A program made the position numbers and the translations under genes. A stretch of 64,000 nt of DNA from Opitutaceae bacterium (GTDB taxonomy: Bacteria > Verrucomicrobiota > Verrucomicrobiia > Opitutales > Opitutaceae): the NCBI GenBank assembly GCA_041395105.1, contig JAWLBB010000002.1:744001-808000 (forward strand), written 5' to 3'. This document shows positions 12,038-21,148 of the stretch, one piece after another; the stretch's first letter is position 1, and each line of letters begins with the position of its first letter. The notes below the pieces were generated by a model. The model saw nothing but the letters and a program-made list of their open reading frames with translations, searched no databases and was not told the origin of the DNA.

Positions 12038-12817
12038 TCAAGGTCCGATCTGGACCGAATAGTAGCCGGGATCGAGCCGCTTATCAAGGTCGAGGCCTTC
12101 ATTGACGAGATCTCCAAGGGTCGCGTCGACCAGATCCGAACCGGAAGACCGGGTCATCATGGCCTCCCCGACCTGCCCGACCGCATCCACCAGCACCATC
12201 CATTCGGCGGGTCGCCAGACCACGTCGAGCTGCAGAGATCCGTCCCCGGATTCGCCCACCGTCGTCTCCGAGACCTTCCGACCACTTCGCAGATCAAAGA
12301 CCTCGACCATGGCGACCCTCGGTTCCGGCACCACAACCACCCGGTCCACCTGCCCGGCCACTCGGGTGTAATCCGGTTTGAAGGAAGCGAGGGCTCCAAC
12401 GGGAGAGGAAATCGCCAGTTCGGGCAGCTGGACCAACCCGCCTGCCGAAAGATCAGAGCCAAGCAGTCGCGGCGGATAGGACGGAAAGATGTCACCCGGT
12501 GACTTGAGGGGGAGCCGGATGTTTTCCGCATTGGCCACATTCCAGCGGGTCGGGAAATAGAGGGGGGCCGTGTCGGCAAATTCGAGCTGCTCCTTCAATA
12601 GTTGGCCCTGCCCTTCACGATCGGTCGAAAGAAACGTGATCGGCGCCAGTCGCCCGGGCAGGGCGGGGGTTTCCCTGCGGGGCAGATCAAATACGACAAG
12701 AGCGGCGCCGTGAACGAGGAAGGCCACCACGATCGCGACCAGCCAACGGACGATCCTTACACGCCGCTGACGTCCGGGTCCGGCCTCCCCCACCGTGGCT
12801 GTGAGCGTCGACCCCAT
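12038..12817 (-). CDS. TonB-like energy-transduction protein
   Basis: A 259-residue protein with a short basic cytoplasmic tail, one N-terminal membrane helix (about residues 23-45, VRWLVAIVVAFLVHGAALVV) and a periplasmic remainder ending LDPGYYSVQIGP, which resembles the end of TonB-family C-terminal domains in Opitutae. Its ATG lies 1 bp beyond the exbD stop, so the two are coupled. Gene order exbB-exbD-this supports a TonB role in powering an outer-membrane transporter. The middle region has no Pro-rich spacer like E. coli TonB. A longer start at 12898 would overlap exbD and was rejected. Family assignment is inference from position, topology and C-terminus. Confidence 0.6.
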   Translation of the reverse strand: MGSTLTATVGEAGPGRQRRVRIVRWLVAIVVAFLVHGAALVVFDLPRRETPALPGRLAPITFLSTDREGQGQLLKEQLEFADTAPLYFPTRWNVANAENIRLPLKSPGDIFPSYPPRLLGSDLSAGGLVQLPELAISSPVGALASFKPDYTRVAGQVDRVVVVPEPRVAMVEVFDLRSGRKVSETTVGESGDGSLQLDVVWRPAEWMVLVDAVGQVGEAMMTRSSGSDLVDATLGDLVNEGLDLDKRLDPGYYSVQIGP

Positions 12818-12818
12818 C

Positions 12819-13268
12819 TCAAAAACCCGCCCCCCCTTCCACCTCGGGTTCCGCAGCAATCTGTATTTCGAGAAAGCCGGCCGCTCGAGCGATATCACAG
12901 ACCCGGGACAGGGTGCCGACCGAAACGTCCTCGCCTACCCGGACCAACAGGGTTGTCTCATTCCGCTCCTGTCCGGCACTGAGCAGACTCTGCCCGAATG
13001 TTTCCAGGTTGAAGATCCGGCCATCGAACAGGATCCGTTCCGAACCCTCGATCTCCCCGACGGTCAGGACTTCGTAGATGGGAAGCGCGTCCGCCGCCGC
13101 CGTCCGGCTATGGGGAAGACGAAGGGTGATCCCCGGGGCAAAGACATAGCTCGAACCAAAGAGCGAGAAGAAGATCGCGATCAGACAGGCGTCAATGAAC
13201 GGGACGGGATCCATCCGCCGCGACTTCGGGTGAAGCTGCGCTTCGAAATCGAAGGGACGGGCTTTCAC
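12819..13268 (-). CDS. exbD: ExbD/TolR-family proton-channel protein
   Basis: A 149-residue single-pass membrane protein. The segment MDPVPFIDACLIAIFFSLFG (about residues 19-38) holds the membrane Asp that in ExbD/TolR carries protons, followed by a periplasmic domain. It overlaps exbB by 4 bp (ATGA) and is 1 bp from the TonB-like gene, so the three form a tightly coupled operon. TolR is the alternative label, but no Tol-Pal genes are nearby. Confidence 0.85.
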   Translation of the reverse strand: MKARPFDFEAQLHPKSRRMDPVPFIDACLIAIFFSLFGSSYVFAPGITLRLPHSRTAAADALPIYEVLTVGEIEGSERILFDGRIFNLETFGQSLLSAGQERNETTLLVRVGEDVSVGTLSRVCDIARAAGFLEIQIAAEPEVEGGAGF

Positions 13269-13933
13269 GACGGCTCTCCCTCTCCCCCGGCCGGCGCCGG
13301 GGCCGTCGGGTCGCTGACCAGGAACTCAACCAGGTCACTGCCAACCCACTCCATGTCATAGACCAGCGCCCGGACCCGTCCCGCGAGAAAATGGTGCCCG
13401 AGATGAGCCGCGATGGAGACAGCCAGTCCGCCCGCAGTGGTCAGCATCGCCTGCCAGAGTCCGTTCGACAAGACGGCCGAGTTGGCGTAGACCCCCGCCT
13501 GCTCGAACTGGTAAAAGGTTTCGATCATCCCCAGAACGGTGCCCAGCAGGCCGAGCAGCGGGGCGATGTGGGCGATCGCACCGATCGAGCCGATCCTGCG
13601 CTCGAGCGCGGGGATCTCGACCAGGGCCGCCTCCTGGATGGCAAACCGGATCTTCTCCTCCCCGTCTTCATAATGAAGAAGACCGGCCTTGACCAGGTTG
13701 GCCACCGGCCCGGGTGTCTCCTCGGCTACGGTCAGGGCTTCGACCAACCGACGCTTCTGCACGATGTTCTTGATCCCCTCGAGAAACTCGGTCGACCGGA
13801 TATGACCGCGGTGGAGAAAAAGGGCCCTCTCAACGAAGATGACCAGTCCGACCGCGCTGATCAGAAGCAGCACCCACATAATGGGTCCACCGCGTTGGAA
13901 GAGTTCCAGAAGGCTGAATTGGTCGATGCTCAT
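13265..13933 (-). CDS. exbB: ExbB/MotA/TolQ-family proton-channel protein
   Basis: A 222-residue protein with an N-terminal membrane helix (about 19-38, MWVLLLISAVGLVIFVERAL) and the conserved C-terminal pair of helices including IGAIAHIAPLLGLLGTVLGM (about 137-156), the family signature. With ExbD it forms the proton-driven motor for TonB. It starts 30 bp after the large TPR gene, so that gene is probably the first in the operon. Confidence 0.9.
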   Translation of the reverse strand: MSIDQFSLLELFQRGGPIMWVLLLISAVGLVIFVERALFLHRGHIRSTEFLEGIKNIVQKRRLVEALTVAEETPGPVANLVKAGLLHYEDGEEKIRFAIQEAALVEIPALERRIGSIGAIAHIAPLLGLLGTVLGMIETFYQFEQAGVYANSAVLSNGLWQAMLTTAGGLAVSIAAHLGHHFLAGRVRALVYDMEWVGSDLVEFLVSDPTAPAPAGGEGEPS

Positions 13934-13963
13934 GTGCGCGTTATTGATTGGGGCCTGCGCCCG

Positions 13964-16612
13964 TCACGGGCTCACCCGGGAGAGGCGGGCCCTCGCCAGG
14001 GTGTCGCCCGGAAGACGGTAATCCAGAATCATTTGGTAGGATCGGCGGGCATTGTCGGGCTGCCCGTCGAGTTCGGAAAACTGGCCAAGCTCGAACAGGG
14101 CCCGGGAAACCCAGTAGCGCCCCTCGGACCGCAATTCCGCGGCGACCGCGTCGTCCAGCAGAAACTGCGTGGCGACGGACCAGAGAATCTCCCGGGCGCG
14201 GGCGCGGTCGCCATGCCCTTCCCAGGCCAGAGCGAGCTTGACCCCGGCCTCCACCCTCAGGTCGACCGGCGCGTTCGGCAGATCAACCAGGCGCTCCAGC
14301 CTCGAAATGGCCGATTCAAACTTTACCGGATCCGTCGCCGTCTGCGCCATCAGGCAGTCGGCCAGCGAGAGCTGGGCCACCAGCCGGTCGGGCCGATCCT
14401 GGTAATTGTTTTCCAGATATTCGTAGATCTGCTGGGCCGCGCTGAACTGATTGAGCTTCCGAAGCAGGTCCGCCTGCTTCAATCGGGCGTGAAAAAGAAA
14501 GTTGTCGTTGGGGTAGTCACGGGCCAATCGTTCAAGGAGCTGGTTGGCCTCGGTCAGGAACGCATCCTGACCCCGGCGTTCGGCGTTGAGCGCGGCCTCG
14601 TAAAGCGCCATCGGCGCATAGTCGCTCTGAGGAAACCGGTCGGCCAGCTCGATCAATTCCTGCTGGGCCTCCACCGTCTTGTTGTTGGCCGAGAGAAAGC
14701 GTGCCTTGATGATATAGGAGAAAATGGCAGCCCGACTGTCAGGATATTCCTGCTTCAATCGGTCGAGGATGGCAATCGCCTGTTCGGTGTCCTCGCCGGC
14801 AAAAGCGGCCTCCGCCCGGAGGAGAAGCGTGTTGCTGGCGACTTCCCGGCGGGTCTCCGCGTCGATGGACCGGTTGTCCAGTTCGTTCAGATAGGCATCC
14901 ACCGCATCGGCCAGTCCCGGGGTCCGCCCGGACTCCCCCGCATCCAGGGAGAGACGGGCCCGCAGCCAGAGAAACCGCAGCCGCAGGGCCACTTCGAGAT
15001 CGTCGCTGTCAACGAATCCCCCCACCCGGCGATAGGCATCCTCCATTCTCCCGACCAGTTGCAGCGCCTTGATCAGATTCCACTCGGCGACCCAGCGGTC
15101 GCCCGGAGCGATGACCGAAATGTTGGCCGGATCGTCCAGCATCGCCGTCGCCCGGTCCAGGGAACCCGCACTGATTTCGGAAACCAGCTGCTGGAAAAAG
15201 AGCTCTCCGCGAGTCAGGGCGGTGGCTCCCTCCGCGATTGCCATGCCGTAGGCATTGGCAGCATTGCGGAAATCCTCCGGGTTGTTGGCCTGAAGGCCGG
15301 CCCGGAAATGGCCGTCAGCCAAAAGAACTGCCAGATTGGCCCGTTGCTCTCCCGCGGGCATCTCCGCCCGGACCTGCACGATGAAATCTGCCGCAGTCCG
15401 GTAACGCTGCCGTTGCCAGGAGGCCGCGGCCATGATGGCGAGGGCATTGCGCTTGAGTGAGGATCCCGGAAATCGGGCCAGCAGTTCCCGGGCATCCGCC
15501 TCCGTCAGGTCCAAGTCGCCCCGCTGAAGGGACAACTCGGATCGGTAGTAGAGAAGCTGTTCGATCAGCTGGTGGGGCGGATCCCGCCCGATCAGTTCAC
15601 CGAGCAGATTGAGAAAAGCGCTCGCCTGGGTCGACGCCGGATCAACCACCGCCTCCGCCGTCTGCTGCAGCGCCACCGCCTGAAGGTCGGGTTCGATTCC
15701 CCTCACGAGCAAATCGCGGTAGGCATCCCGGCCTACCGGCGAATCGGCACCCGCAATCATCCCGAGCAGCAGGAGAACCTGGTCGCGGATCTCTGTTTCA
15801 TCAGCCGGAATCAGCTGGGCGTTCTTCTGCAGGACATCAATCGCCTCGGCCTTCTGCCCCAATTGATCCAGCACAACCGCATACTGCTGGACAAACTGAA
15901 ACCCCAGACGCCGGCCCTGATACTCATCCACCTGTCTCTTGAGATCTCCCGCCAGAGCCGTCGTGGCCTCGCCCGAGACCAGCCGCAGGCGCAACTGCCC
16001 GGCCCGGAACTGGGCCAGTTGCGCCGCGGAAACCGCCAGACCGATGGCTTCACTGAACGACGCATCCGCCCGCCGGCGGTCCCCTCGGTTTTCGTAGGCC
16101 AGCGCCTCAAGGAAATAATACCAGCCCACATCCTCCTCCGGAAGACGCTCGTCATCGATCGAGCGGAGCTGCCGACCAAGTCCGTCAAAATCGGAATGCT
16201 CGATCGCGACCATCGCCTCACGCAGATGAAAACGGTCCTCCCTCGGACCGTCAAAGGCCTCCAAGGCCGCGTTCGCCTCATCGATCTTGCCCTGTCCGAT
16301 CAATGCCGTGATCAGATTAAGGGCCAGACGGTGCTTCTGACTGGAAGGGATTCGCTCGTCGAGCAGCACGTCGCGGTAAAGGCCCTCTGCGATGGTGTAG
16401 AAACCCGCTTCCAGGGCCCGGTCGGCCACCGTGGCATTCCAGAGCATCGAGGTGGGATCCGATCTCCGGTCGATGCGACCCAGGTCCAGCGGGACCGACC
16501 CTTCAAATCCGATGACCGGCAAAACGATTCCTGACAAAAGGAGCAGCAGAAGCCCCGGATTGCACACAAACCGGATCCATCCGCTTCTGGTTCTGTTGGG
16601 AATTCCTGTCAT
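13964..16612 (-). CDS. Large secreted TPR-repeat protein linked to ExbBD
   Basis: A protein of about 882 residues with an N-terminal signal/anchor (GLLLLLLSGIVLPVIGFEG) followed almost entirely by tandem helical repeats of TPR type, for example the units around EQAIAILDRLKQEYPDSRAA, QQELIELADRFPQSDYAPMA and NQLLERLARDYPNDNFLFHA. Such proteins scaffold complexes in the periplasm. It is first in the operon with exbB, exbD and the TonB-like gene. In other bacteria TolA- or ExbBD-linked TPR proteins (YbgF/CpoB-like) coordinate envelope processes; a similar role is only inferred. An ATG at 16645 would add 11 residues; the later ATG gives a more usual signal peptide. Confidence 0.75.
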   Translation of the reverse strand: MTGIPNRTRSGWIRFVCNPGLLLLLLSGIVLPVIGFEGSVPLDLGRIDRRSDPTSMLWNATVADRALEAGFYTIAEGLYRDVLLDERIPSSQKHRLALNLITALIGQGKIDEANAALEAFDGPREDRFHLREAMVAIEHSDFDGLGRQLRSIDDERLPEEDVGWYYFLEALAYENRGDRRRADASFSEAIGLAVSAAQLAQFRAGQLRLRLVSGEATTALAGDLKRQVDEYQGRRLGFQFVQQYAVVLDQLGQKAEAIDVLQKNAQLIPADETEIRDQVLLLLGMIAGADSPVGRDAYRDLLVRGIEPDLQAVALQQTAEAVVDPASTQASAFLNLLGELIGRDPPHQLIEQLLYYRSELSLQRGDLDLTEADARELLARFPGSSLKRNALAIMAAASWQRQRYRTAADFIVQVRAEMPAGEQRANLAVLLADGHFRAGLQANNPEDFRNAANAYGMAIAEGATALTRGELFFQQLVSEISAGSLDRATAMLDDPANISVIAPGDRWVAEWNLIKALQLVGRMEDAYRRVGGFVDSDDLEVALRLRFLWLRARLSLDAGESGRTPGLADAVDAYLNELDNRSIDAETRREVASNTLLLRAEAAFAGEDTEQAIAILDRLKQEYPDSRAAIFSYIIKARFLSANNKTVEAQQELIELADRFPQSDYAPMALYEAALNAERRGQDAFLTEANQLLERLARDYPNDNFLFHARLKQADLLRKLNQFSAAQQIYEYLENNYQDRPDRLVAQLSLADCLMAQTATDPVKFESAISRLERLVDLPNAPVDLRVEAGVKLALAWEGHGDRARAREILWSVATQFLLDDAVAAELRSEGRYWVSRALFELGQFSELDGQPDNARRSYQMILDYRLPGDTLARARLSRVSP

Positions 16613-16693
16613 ACCTGCCGAATGCCTGATGCATTGGGACAACATCTTCCGGCCGTTCTTGCGAGATTCAAAATGACTCGCCCACCAGGCTCA

Positions 16694-16710
16694 ATCACTT
16701 CTAGAGTGAT
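16694..16710. promoter_or_regulatory. Dyad between divergent TPR and lemA genes
   Basis: ATCACT and AGTGAT face each other around a 5-bp centre (TCTAG), giving a 17-bp near-palindrome midway between the divergent TPR-exbBD and lemA-M48 units. Size and place suit an operator for a dimeric repressor or activator acting on both directions. No regulator gene is adjacent, so the partner is unknown. Confidence 0.35.
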
Positions 16711-16778
16711 CATCACCGTGCACCTGGGGCCTTTCAGACCCCTTCTGCCCGTCCCTCAACCTCATATCCGGAAAGTCT

Positions 16779-17369
16779 ATGCTACCGCTGATCATCCTTC
16801 TCGCCATCGTCGTGGTTCTCGCCCTCTGGGTGGCCGGCATCTATAATAAACTCGTCGCCCTGAGAAATCGCTTCAAGAACGCCTTTGCTCAGATCGACGT
16901 CCAGCTCAAGCGTCGTTACGACCTCATCCCTAATCTCGTCGAAACCGCCAAGGCCTACCTGCAGCACGAGCGCGGGACACTAGAGGCGGTCATCCAGGCT
17001 CGTAACTCCGCCCAGCAGGCCAGCCAGAAAGCCGCGGCCCATCCCGAGGATGCCTCCGCCGTCAAAGGCCTGATCGGTGCCGAGACGGCCCTCACCGGGG
17101 CAATGGGGCGTTTCTTCGCCCTGGCGGAAGCGTATCCCGACCTCAAGGCCAATCAGAACATGATGCAGTTGACCGAGGAACTGACCTCGACGGAGAACAA
17201 AATCGCCTTTGCCCGCCAAGCCTACAATGACTCCGTCATGACCTACAATACAACCCGCGAAAGCTTTCCCACCAACGTCTTGGCCGGAATGTTCAGCTTT
17301 TCCGAGGCCGAGCTCTTTCAGGTCGAATCCGAAGCCGAGAAACAGGCCCCCAAGGTTTCCTTTTCCTGA
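16779..17369 (+). CDS. lemA: LemA family protein
   Basis: A 196-residue membrane-anchored coiled-coil protein. One N-terminal helix (LIILLAIVVVLALWVAGIYN) is followed by the family hallmark LVALRNRFKNAFAQIDVQLK and then RRYDLIPNLVETAK, and a later FARQAYNDSVMTYN segment. The function of LemA is poorly defined. It is commonly encoded next to M48 proteases, as here, and may act as substrate presenter or partner in membrane protein quality control. Confidence 0.95.
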   Translation: MLPLIILLAIVVVLALWVAGIYNKLVALRNRFKNAFAQIDVQLKRRYDLIPNLVETAKAYLQHERGTLEAVIQARNSAQQASQKAAAHPEDASAVKGLIGAETALTGAMGRFFALAEAYPDLKANQNMMQLTEELTSTENKIAFARQAYNDSVMTYNTTRESFPTNVLAGMFSFSEAELFQVESEAEKQAPKVSFS

Positions 17370-17399
17370 AGCGTCCCCGGCCGCCGGCCGGATCCCGCC

Positions 17400-19304
17400 A
17401 TGGATTTCTTTGAAGCCCAGGAAAACGCACGGCACCGGACGTCGCGTCTGGTTGTCTTCTATCTGATCGCCGTCGTCCTCATCGTGGCCGGAGTCTATCT
17501 GGCCGCCGTCCTCATCCTCCACTTCGCCGCCGGTGAAAAGCCTCCCCCGCTCGTCCTTTGGCAGCCCGACCTTCTCGGCATCGTCGCGGTCGGCGTGCTC
17601 GTTCTCGTCGCCGCCGGCAGTCTCTTCAAGACAGCCAGCCTGAAGAGCGGCGGCGGCGCGGTCGCCCGCCTCCTCGGAGGACGTCAGGTCGCACCGAATA
17701 CGACCCGGCCAGAGGAACGGCGCCTCGTCAATGTGGTCGAGGAGATGGCCATCGCCTCCGGCGTCCGCATCCCGGAAATCTACGTCCTGCCCGAAGAAGG
17801 CATCAACGCCTTCGCCGCCGGCTTTTCCACTGACGACGCCGCCGTCGCCGTGACCGAAGGCTGCCTGAAGACCCTCAACCGCGACCAACTCCAGGGCGTC
17901 ATCGCCCACGAGTTCAGCCATATTCTCAACGGGGACATGCGCCTGAATATCCGCCTGATCGGACTCCTCTTCGGCATCCTCCTCCTCGCCATCACCGGTC
18001 AGATCCTGCTGCGGTCCACCTTCTACAGCGGAGGCCGGCGCCGCGACAGCAAGAGCGGCGGCGCCGTCATGGTCATCGCCCTGATCGGACTCGCCCTCAT
18101 TCTCATCGGCTATATCGGGGTCTTTTTCGGACGCCTCATCCAGAGCGCGGTCTCACGACAGCGCGAGTTTCTGGCCGACGCCTCGGCCGTCCAGTTCACG
18201 CGGAATCCCGGGGGGCTGGTCGGCGCCCTCAAACGGATCGGGGCCCATGCATCCGGCTCGGTTCTGCGCAACAACCACGCGACCGAGGCCAGTCATCTCT
18301 TCTTCGCCAACGGCCTGCAAAGCTCCTTCATGAGTCTCTTCGCGACCCATCCGCCCCTGGTCGAGCGGATCCGCGCGATCGACCCTTCCTTCAACGGGGA
18401 TTTCGGGACCATCGAGGCACCGGGCTCCGACCGGCCGGACCCTGCGCAACCGGCTTCGCCCGGACGGCGAAAAACCGGTGTCGCCGCCGTCGATCGCGAC
18501 CAGTTCATCACCCGGGTCGGCATGATGGCCGGTCTCACCCTCGCCACCGCCGCCGATGCCCTCGGGTCCATTTCCCCGGAGATCCGGAACGCGGCCCGCG
18601 ATCCCGAATCCTCCCGCGTGTTGGTACTCGCCCTCCTCCTCGATCGGAATCCATCCGTCCGGGACCGCCAGATCACCGTGGTCACAAACCACCTCGGCGC
18701 CCAACTCTCGCACCGGGCGACGCAGACGGTCGCCCTGACCGAGGGCCTCGGCCGGGAAGAGCGCCTCACCGTTCTCGATCTCGCCCTGCCCACTCTCAAG
18801 AGCCTTCCCGTGAGTGAGCGGCCCGTTTTTCACCAGGTGATCGACGACCTGATCCATGCCAACCGCGAGGTCTCCCTCTTCGAGTTTGCCGTGCAGCAGC
18901 TCCTCCGCCGTTACGTTCCCCTGAACCCCCAACCCGGTAAGCCCCGCCTGCCGGACTTCTATGCGATCAAGCCCCTCGCGGAGGACATCGCCCTTCTTCT
19001 CGCCACCCTGGCTGATTCAGCTCACCACGGGAATCCCGAAATGGCGGCCCGCGCCTACCAGGCCGGCGCCGACCGGATGGATGACGTCAAGACCCTGCCC
19101 AAACCCGAAGTGACCGGCCTCCAGGCGGATCAGGTCGCGGCAGCCCTCGAACACCTCTCCCGTGCGTCCCTTCCGATCTGCAAGCGTATCCTTGACGCGT
19201 GCGTCCAGACCGCCGGTTTCGACGGAACCATCGAAGCTTCTGAAATCGAACTCCTGCGGGCCATCAGCGCCACTCTCGATTGCCCGATACCCCCGGTCGG
19301 TTGA
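17400..19304 (+). CDS. M48 family membrane metalloprotease with C-terminal TerB-like tail
   Basis: A 634-residue HtpX-related zinc protease. Two N-terminal membrane helices (about 17-43 and 57-76), the catalytic HEFSH at 170-174, and two further helices (about 185-203 and 222-245) are seen, with REFLADASAV supplying the third zinc ligand. Beyond residue ~350 there is an extra helical domain ending with FDGTIEASEIELLRAISATL and CPIPP, resembling the TerB-like ends of some long M48 proteins. Standard HtpX is about 290 residues. It lies 30 bp after lemA, so the two are a likely operon for envelope proteolysis. Confidence 0.9.
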   Translation: MDFFEAQENARHRTSRLVVFYLIAVVLIVAGVYLAAVLILHFAAGEKPPPLVLWQPDLLGIVAVGVLVLVAAGSLFKTASLKSGGGAVARLLGGRQVAPNTTRPEERRLVNVVEEMAIASGVRIPEIYVLPEEGINAFAAGFSTDDAAVAVTEGCLKTLNRDQLQGVIAHEFSHILNGDMRLNIRLIGLLFGILLLAITGQILLRSTFYSGGRRRDSKSGGAVMVIALIGLALILIGYIGVFFGRLIQSAVSRQREFLADASAVQFTRNPGGLVGALKRIGAHASGSVLRNNHATEASHLFFANGLQSSFMSLFATHPPLVERIRAIDPSFNGDFGTIEAPGSDRPDPAQPASPGRRKTGVAAVDRDQFITRVGMMAGLTLATAADALGSISPEIRNAARDPESSRVLVLALLLDRNPSVRDRQITVVTNHLGAQLSHRATQTVALTEGLGREERLTVLDLALPTLKSLPVSERPVFHQVIDDLIHANREVSLFEFAVQQLLRRYVPLNPQPGKPRLPDFYAIKPLAEDIALLLATLADSAHHGNPEMAARAYQAGADRMDDVKTLPKPEVTGLQADQVAAALEHLSRASLPICKRILDACVQTAGFDGTIEASEIELLRAISATLDCPIPPVG

Positions 19305-19319
19305 TGCAGGAACTGGAAG

Positions 19320-19369
19320 CGAAGAAACAGGACCGGGACCCGGCCCTCCGAAGGTCATCCGTTTCTTCG
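19320..19369. terminator. Inverted repeat between convergent genes
   Basis: A perfect 9-bp inverted repeat (CGAAGAAAC at 19320-19328 and GTTTCTTCG at 19361-19369) with a GC-rich 32-nt interior lies between the M48 gene and the convergent dUTPase-like gene. It may serve as a two-way transcription stop, but no good U-tract follows on either strand. Confidence 0.35.
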
Positions 19370-19376
19370 TCCTGAC

Positions 19377-19748
19377 TCAAATATGTTTCGAGTCGTCGTG
19401 ATCCTTTTCTTCGTATCCTGAATCCTGACGCTGGTGGTTGACCGCGTTCTTCTTCACGTAGGCCGCAAAGACATCATCCGCAGACATTCCGAGCGTCTGG
19501 GCCAGGGATATCAGAAAATGAAACAGGTCGATCACCTCGACCCGGGCGTTCTGCAGATCGAATTCCTGATAGCGTGCCCACCACTTCCAAGGCACCGAAT
19601 CGATCAGTTCGGCCATTTCCTGCTGCATCGCGCGAGTGTAGTTGAGCACCCATTTCGTCCGCTCTTCCTCATTGAGGTCCCGCAGGTGGACCCCGATCCG
19701 GGAATTCAAGGCCTCCTGCATGTCAAAAATCTGCTCGAGCTTGTCCAT
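19377..19748 (-). CDS. Dimeric dUTPase / all-alpha NTP pyrophosphatase
   Basis: A 123-residue helical protein. QQEMAELIDSVPWKWW (about 42-57) and ARVEVIDLFHFLISLAQ (69-85) supply the paired acidic metal sites (E44, E47, E71, D74) of the dUTPase-2/MazG-like fold, which removes dUTP or house-cleans nucleotides. The longer upstream frame has no support; the ATG at 19748 (MDKLEQIFDMQ) begins at the usual family start. It converges on the M48 gene. dUTPase is more likely than MazG because of the WKWW and DLFHFLIS segments. Confidence 0.8.
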   Translation of the reverse strand: MDKLEQIFDMQEALNSRIGVHLRDLNEEERTKWVLNYTRAMQQEMAELIDSVPWKWWARYQEFDLQNARVEVIDLFHFLISLAQTLGMSADDVFAAYVKKNAVNHQRQDSGYEEKDHDDSKHI

Positions 19749-19964
19749 CAGCCCAGTCCCTACCGACCTGTCCAAATCCCGGCAAGTCCATAACCGAGCC
19801 CCGTCGACCACAGGAATGCGGATTTGAGATTGCGGATATGGCCCGCGGCCCGGTAAGGTTTCGGGTTTTGAGGCACAGTCACCGCCACTCCGGCGGCCCC
19901 AGCCTCCCTCCAAAAGTATCGGTCGGCACACAACTTTTGCCGCCGCCAGCCCTGAAAACAGTAC

Positions 19965-20996
19965 ATGTCAGCGAACGATAACAACCCGGACACCACCGCG
20001 GACTCACCTGCCGCCGCAGTCCAGAAACCGGCTGCGCCGAAGACTTCGGCAGCCCCCAGGCAGGTCTCCCGCCTTTACGCGCGAATGCGCCGCGACAAAG
20101 TCGGCCCACCACCACCGGCCAGCGCCTCCTTGAGTGCCGAGCCCGTGACCCAGATAGACAACCTGCCCGTTCGGGCCACCGCACCCGCCCATCTGGTCGG
20201 GGACGGCAGTCCATCACGCGACGAACGGCCCGAGCGATCCGAACGCCGTGAGGGTTCCGACCGGCCGAGTCGTTATGAACGCCGCGAACGCGGCGGCCGT
20301 GACGACCGGGGCGAACGCGGCGGACGCGGAGGCCGGGATGATCGAGGCCGCGGCCGGCGCCAATCCGACGATCGACGCAATTCGGATGACCGCCCACCCG
20401 CCACCACGTGGGAAGCACCGGCGGAAGAGACGCCCTCCGAGGCGGATTTTGAGCCTGCGGAAAGGAATCTCGTTCCGGATGAATCGCCCGACCTGACCGA
20501 ACAGGAGGATCAGGACGAGGAGATCGAAGAGACTGAACGGAACCCGCGCCGGCGCCGGGGCCCCCGCTTCGAGGCTGCCGACGACGAAGCCTCCAACCGG
20601 TCACATCTCATTCAGGAATTCAAGCCCTCGAGACACGCCGACCGCTCCACTTCGTCACGATCCGGGCAAACAGGTCCCGAGAAAAAGGGTTCGCTCATGG
20701 GCTGGATCAAGTCGGTCTTCACCGGCGGAGAACAGTCGACGCAGACCCCCGAATCAAAACCGTCCGAAACCCCGTCCGGCGACCGTCGCTCCGGAGGCAG
20801 GTCCGGCGACCGCGGACGCGGCTCCCGCAGCCGGGGCCAGGGCGGGCGTGGACCCAATCAGGGCCCGCAGTCCGGAGGATCGGATGGAGAAGGTCGCCCC
20901 AGGCGCCGACGCCGTCGTGGCGGTGGCGGTGGCGGCGGTGGCCGTAGTCGCGGCGGCCGGCCCGACGGGAATCGACGCCCCCCGAGGGAGGGCTGA
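19965..20996 (+). CDS. Arg/Gly-rich disordered protein, probably RNA-binding
   Basis: A 343-residue protein of low complexity. It contains repeated RGG/RDDRG-type runs (about residues 85-150), an acidic stretch (about 165-195), a short hydrophobic helix around GSLMGWIKSVFTGG, and a tail of Arg and Gly blocks ending REG. No catalytic domain is seen. RGG-like tails bind RNA in many proteins, so an RNA-linked role is plausible but unproven. It is a single-gene unit closed by a strong terminator. The reading frame is credible because of the good upstream gap and the clean terminator just after the stop. Confidence 0.65.
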   Translation: MSANDNNPDTTADSPAAAVQKPAAPKTSAAPRQVSRLYARMRRDKVGPPPPASASLSAEPVTQIDNLPVRATAPAHLVGDGSPSRDERPERSERREGSDRPSRYERRERGGRDDRGERGGRGGRDDRGRGRRQSDDRRNSDDRPPATTWEAPAEETPSEADFEPAERNLVPDESPDLTEQEDQDEEIEETERNPRRRRGPRFEAADDEASNRSHLIQEFKPSRHADRSTSSRSGQTGPEKKGSLMGWIKSVFTGGEQSTQTPESKPSETPSGDRRSGGRSGDRGRGSRSRGQGGRGPNQGPQSGGSDGEGRPRRRRRRGGGGGGGGRSRGGRPDGNRRPPREG

Positions 20997-21031
20997 ATTC
21001 CGGCTCTCCAGAAAATCGATCCCGCTTTTCG

Positions 21032-21066
21032 AAAGCCCCGGTCCGCACCTGACCGGGGCTTTTTCT
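21032..21066 (+). terminator. Rho-independent terminator after the RGG protein gene
   Basis: The arms AAAGCCCCGGTC and GACCGGGGCTTTTT form a 12-bp stem around a 7-nt loop, followed by a T-rich tract. It lies 35 bp after the stop codon at 20996 and well before murA. Confidence 0.9.
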
Positions 21067-21148
21067 TGGGCTCCAATCACTCAAGGCATCGCCCGGCCAA
21101 ACATCCCCTTGCTTCCCGACCGGCGAACAGCCAACACTCAATTCCACC

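Noticed and set aside
13391..15460. A 689-codon plus-strand frame over exbB and the TPR gene
   Set aside because: The minus-strand frames carry signal peptides, ExbB motifs and TPR repeats; the plus frame has none.
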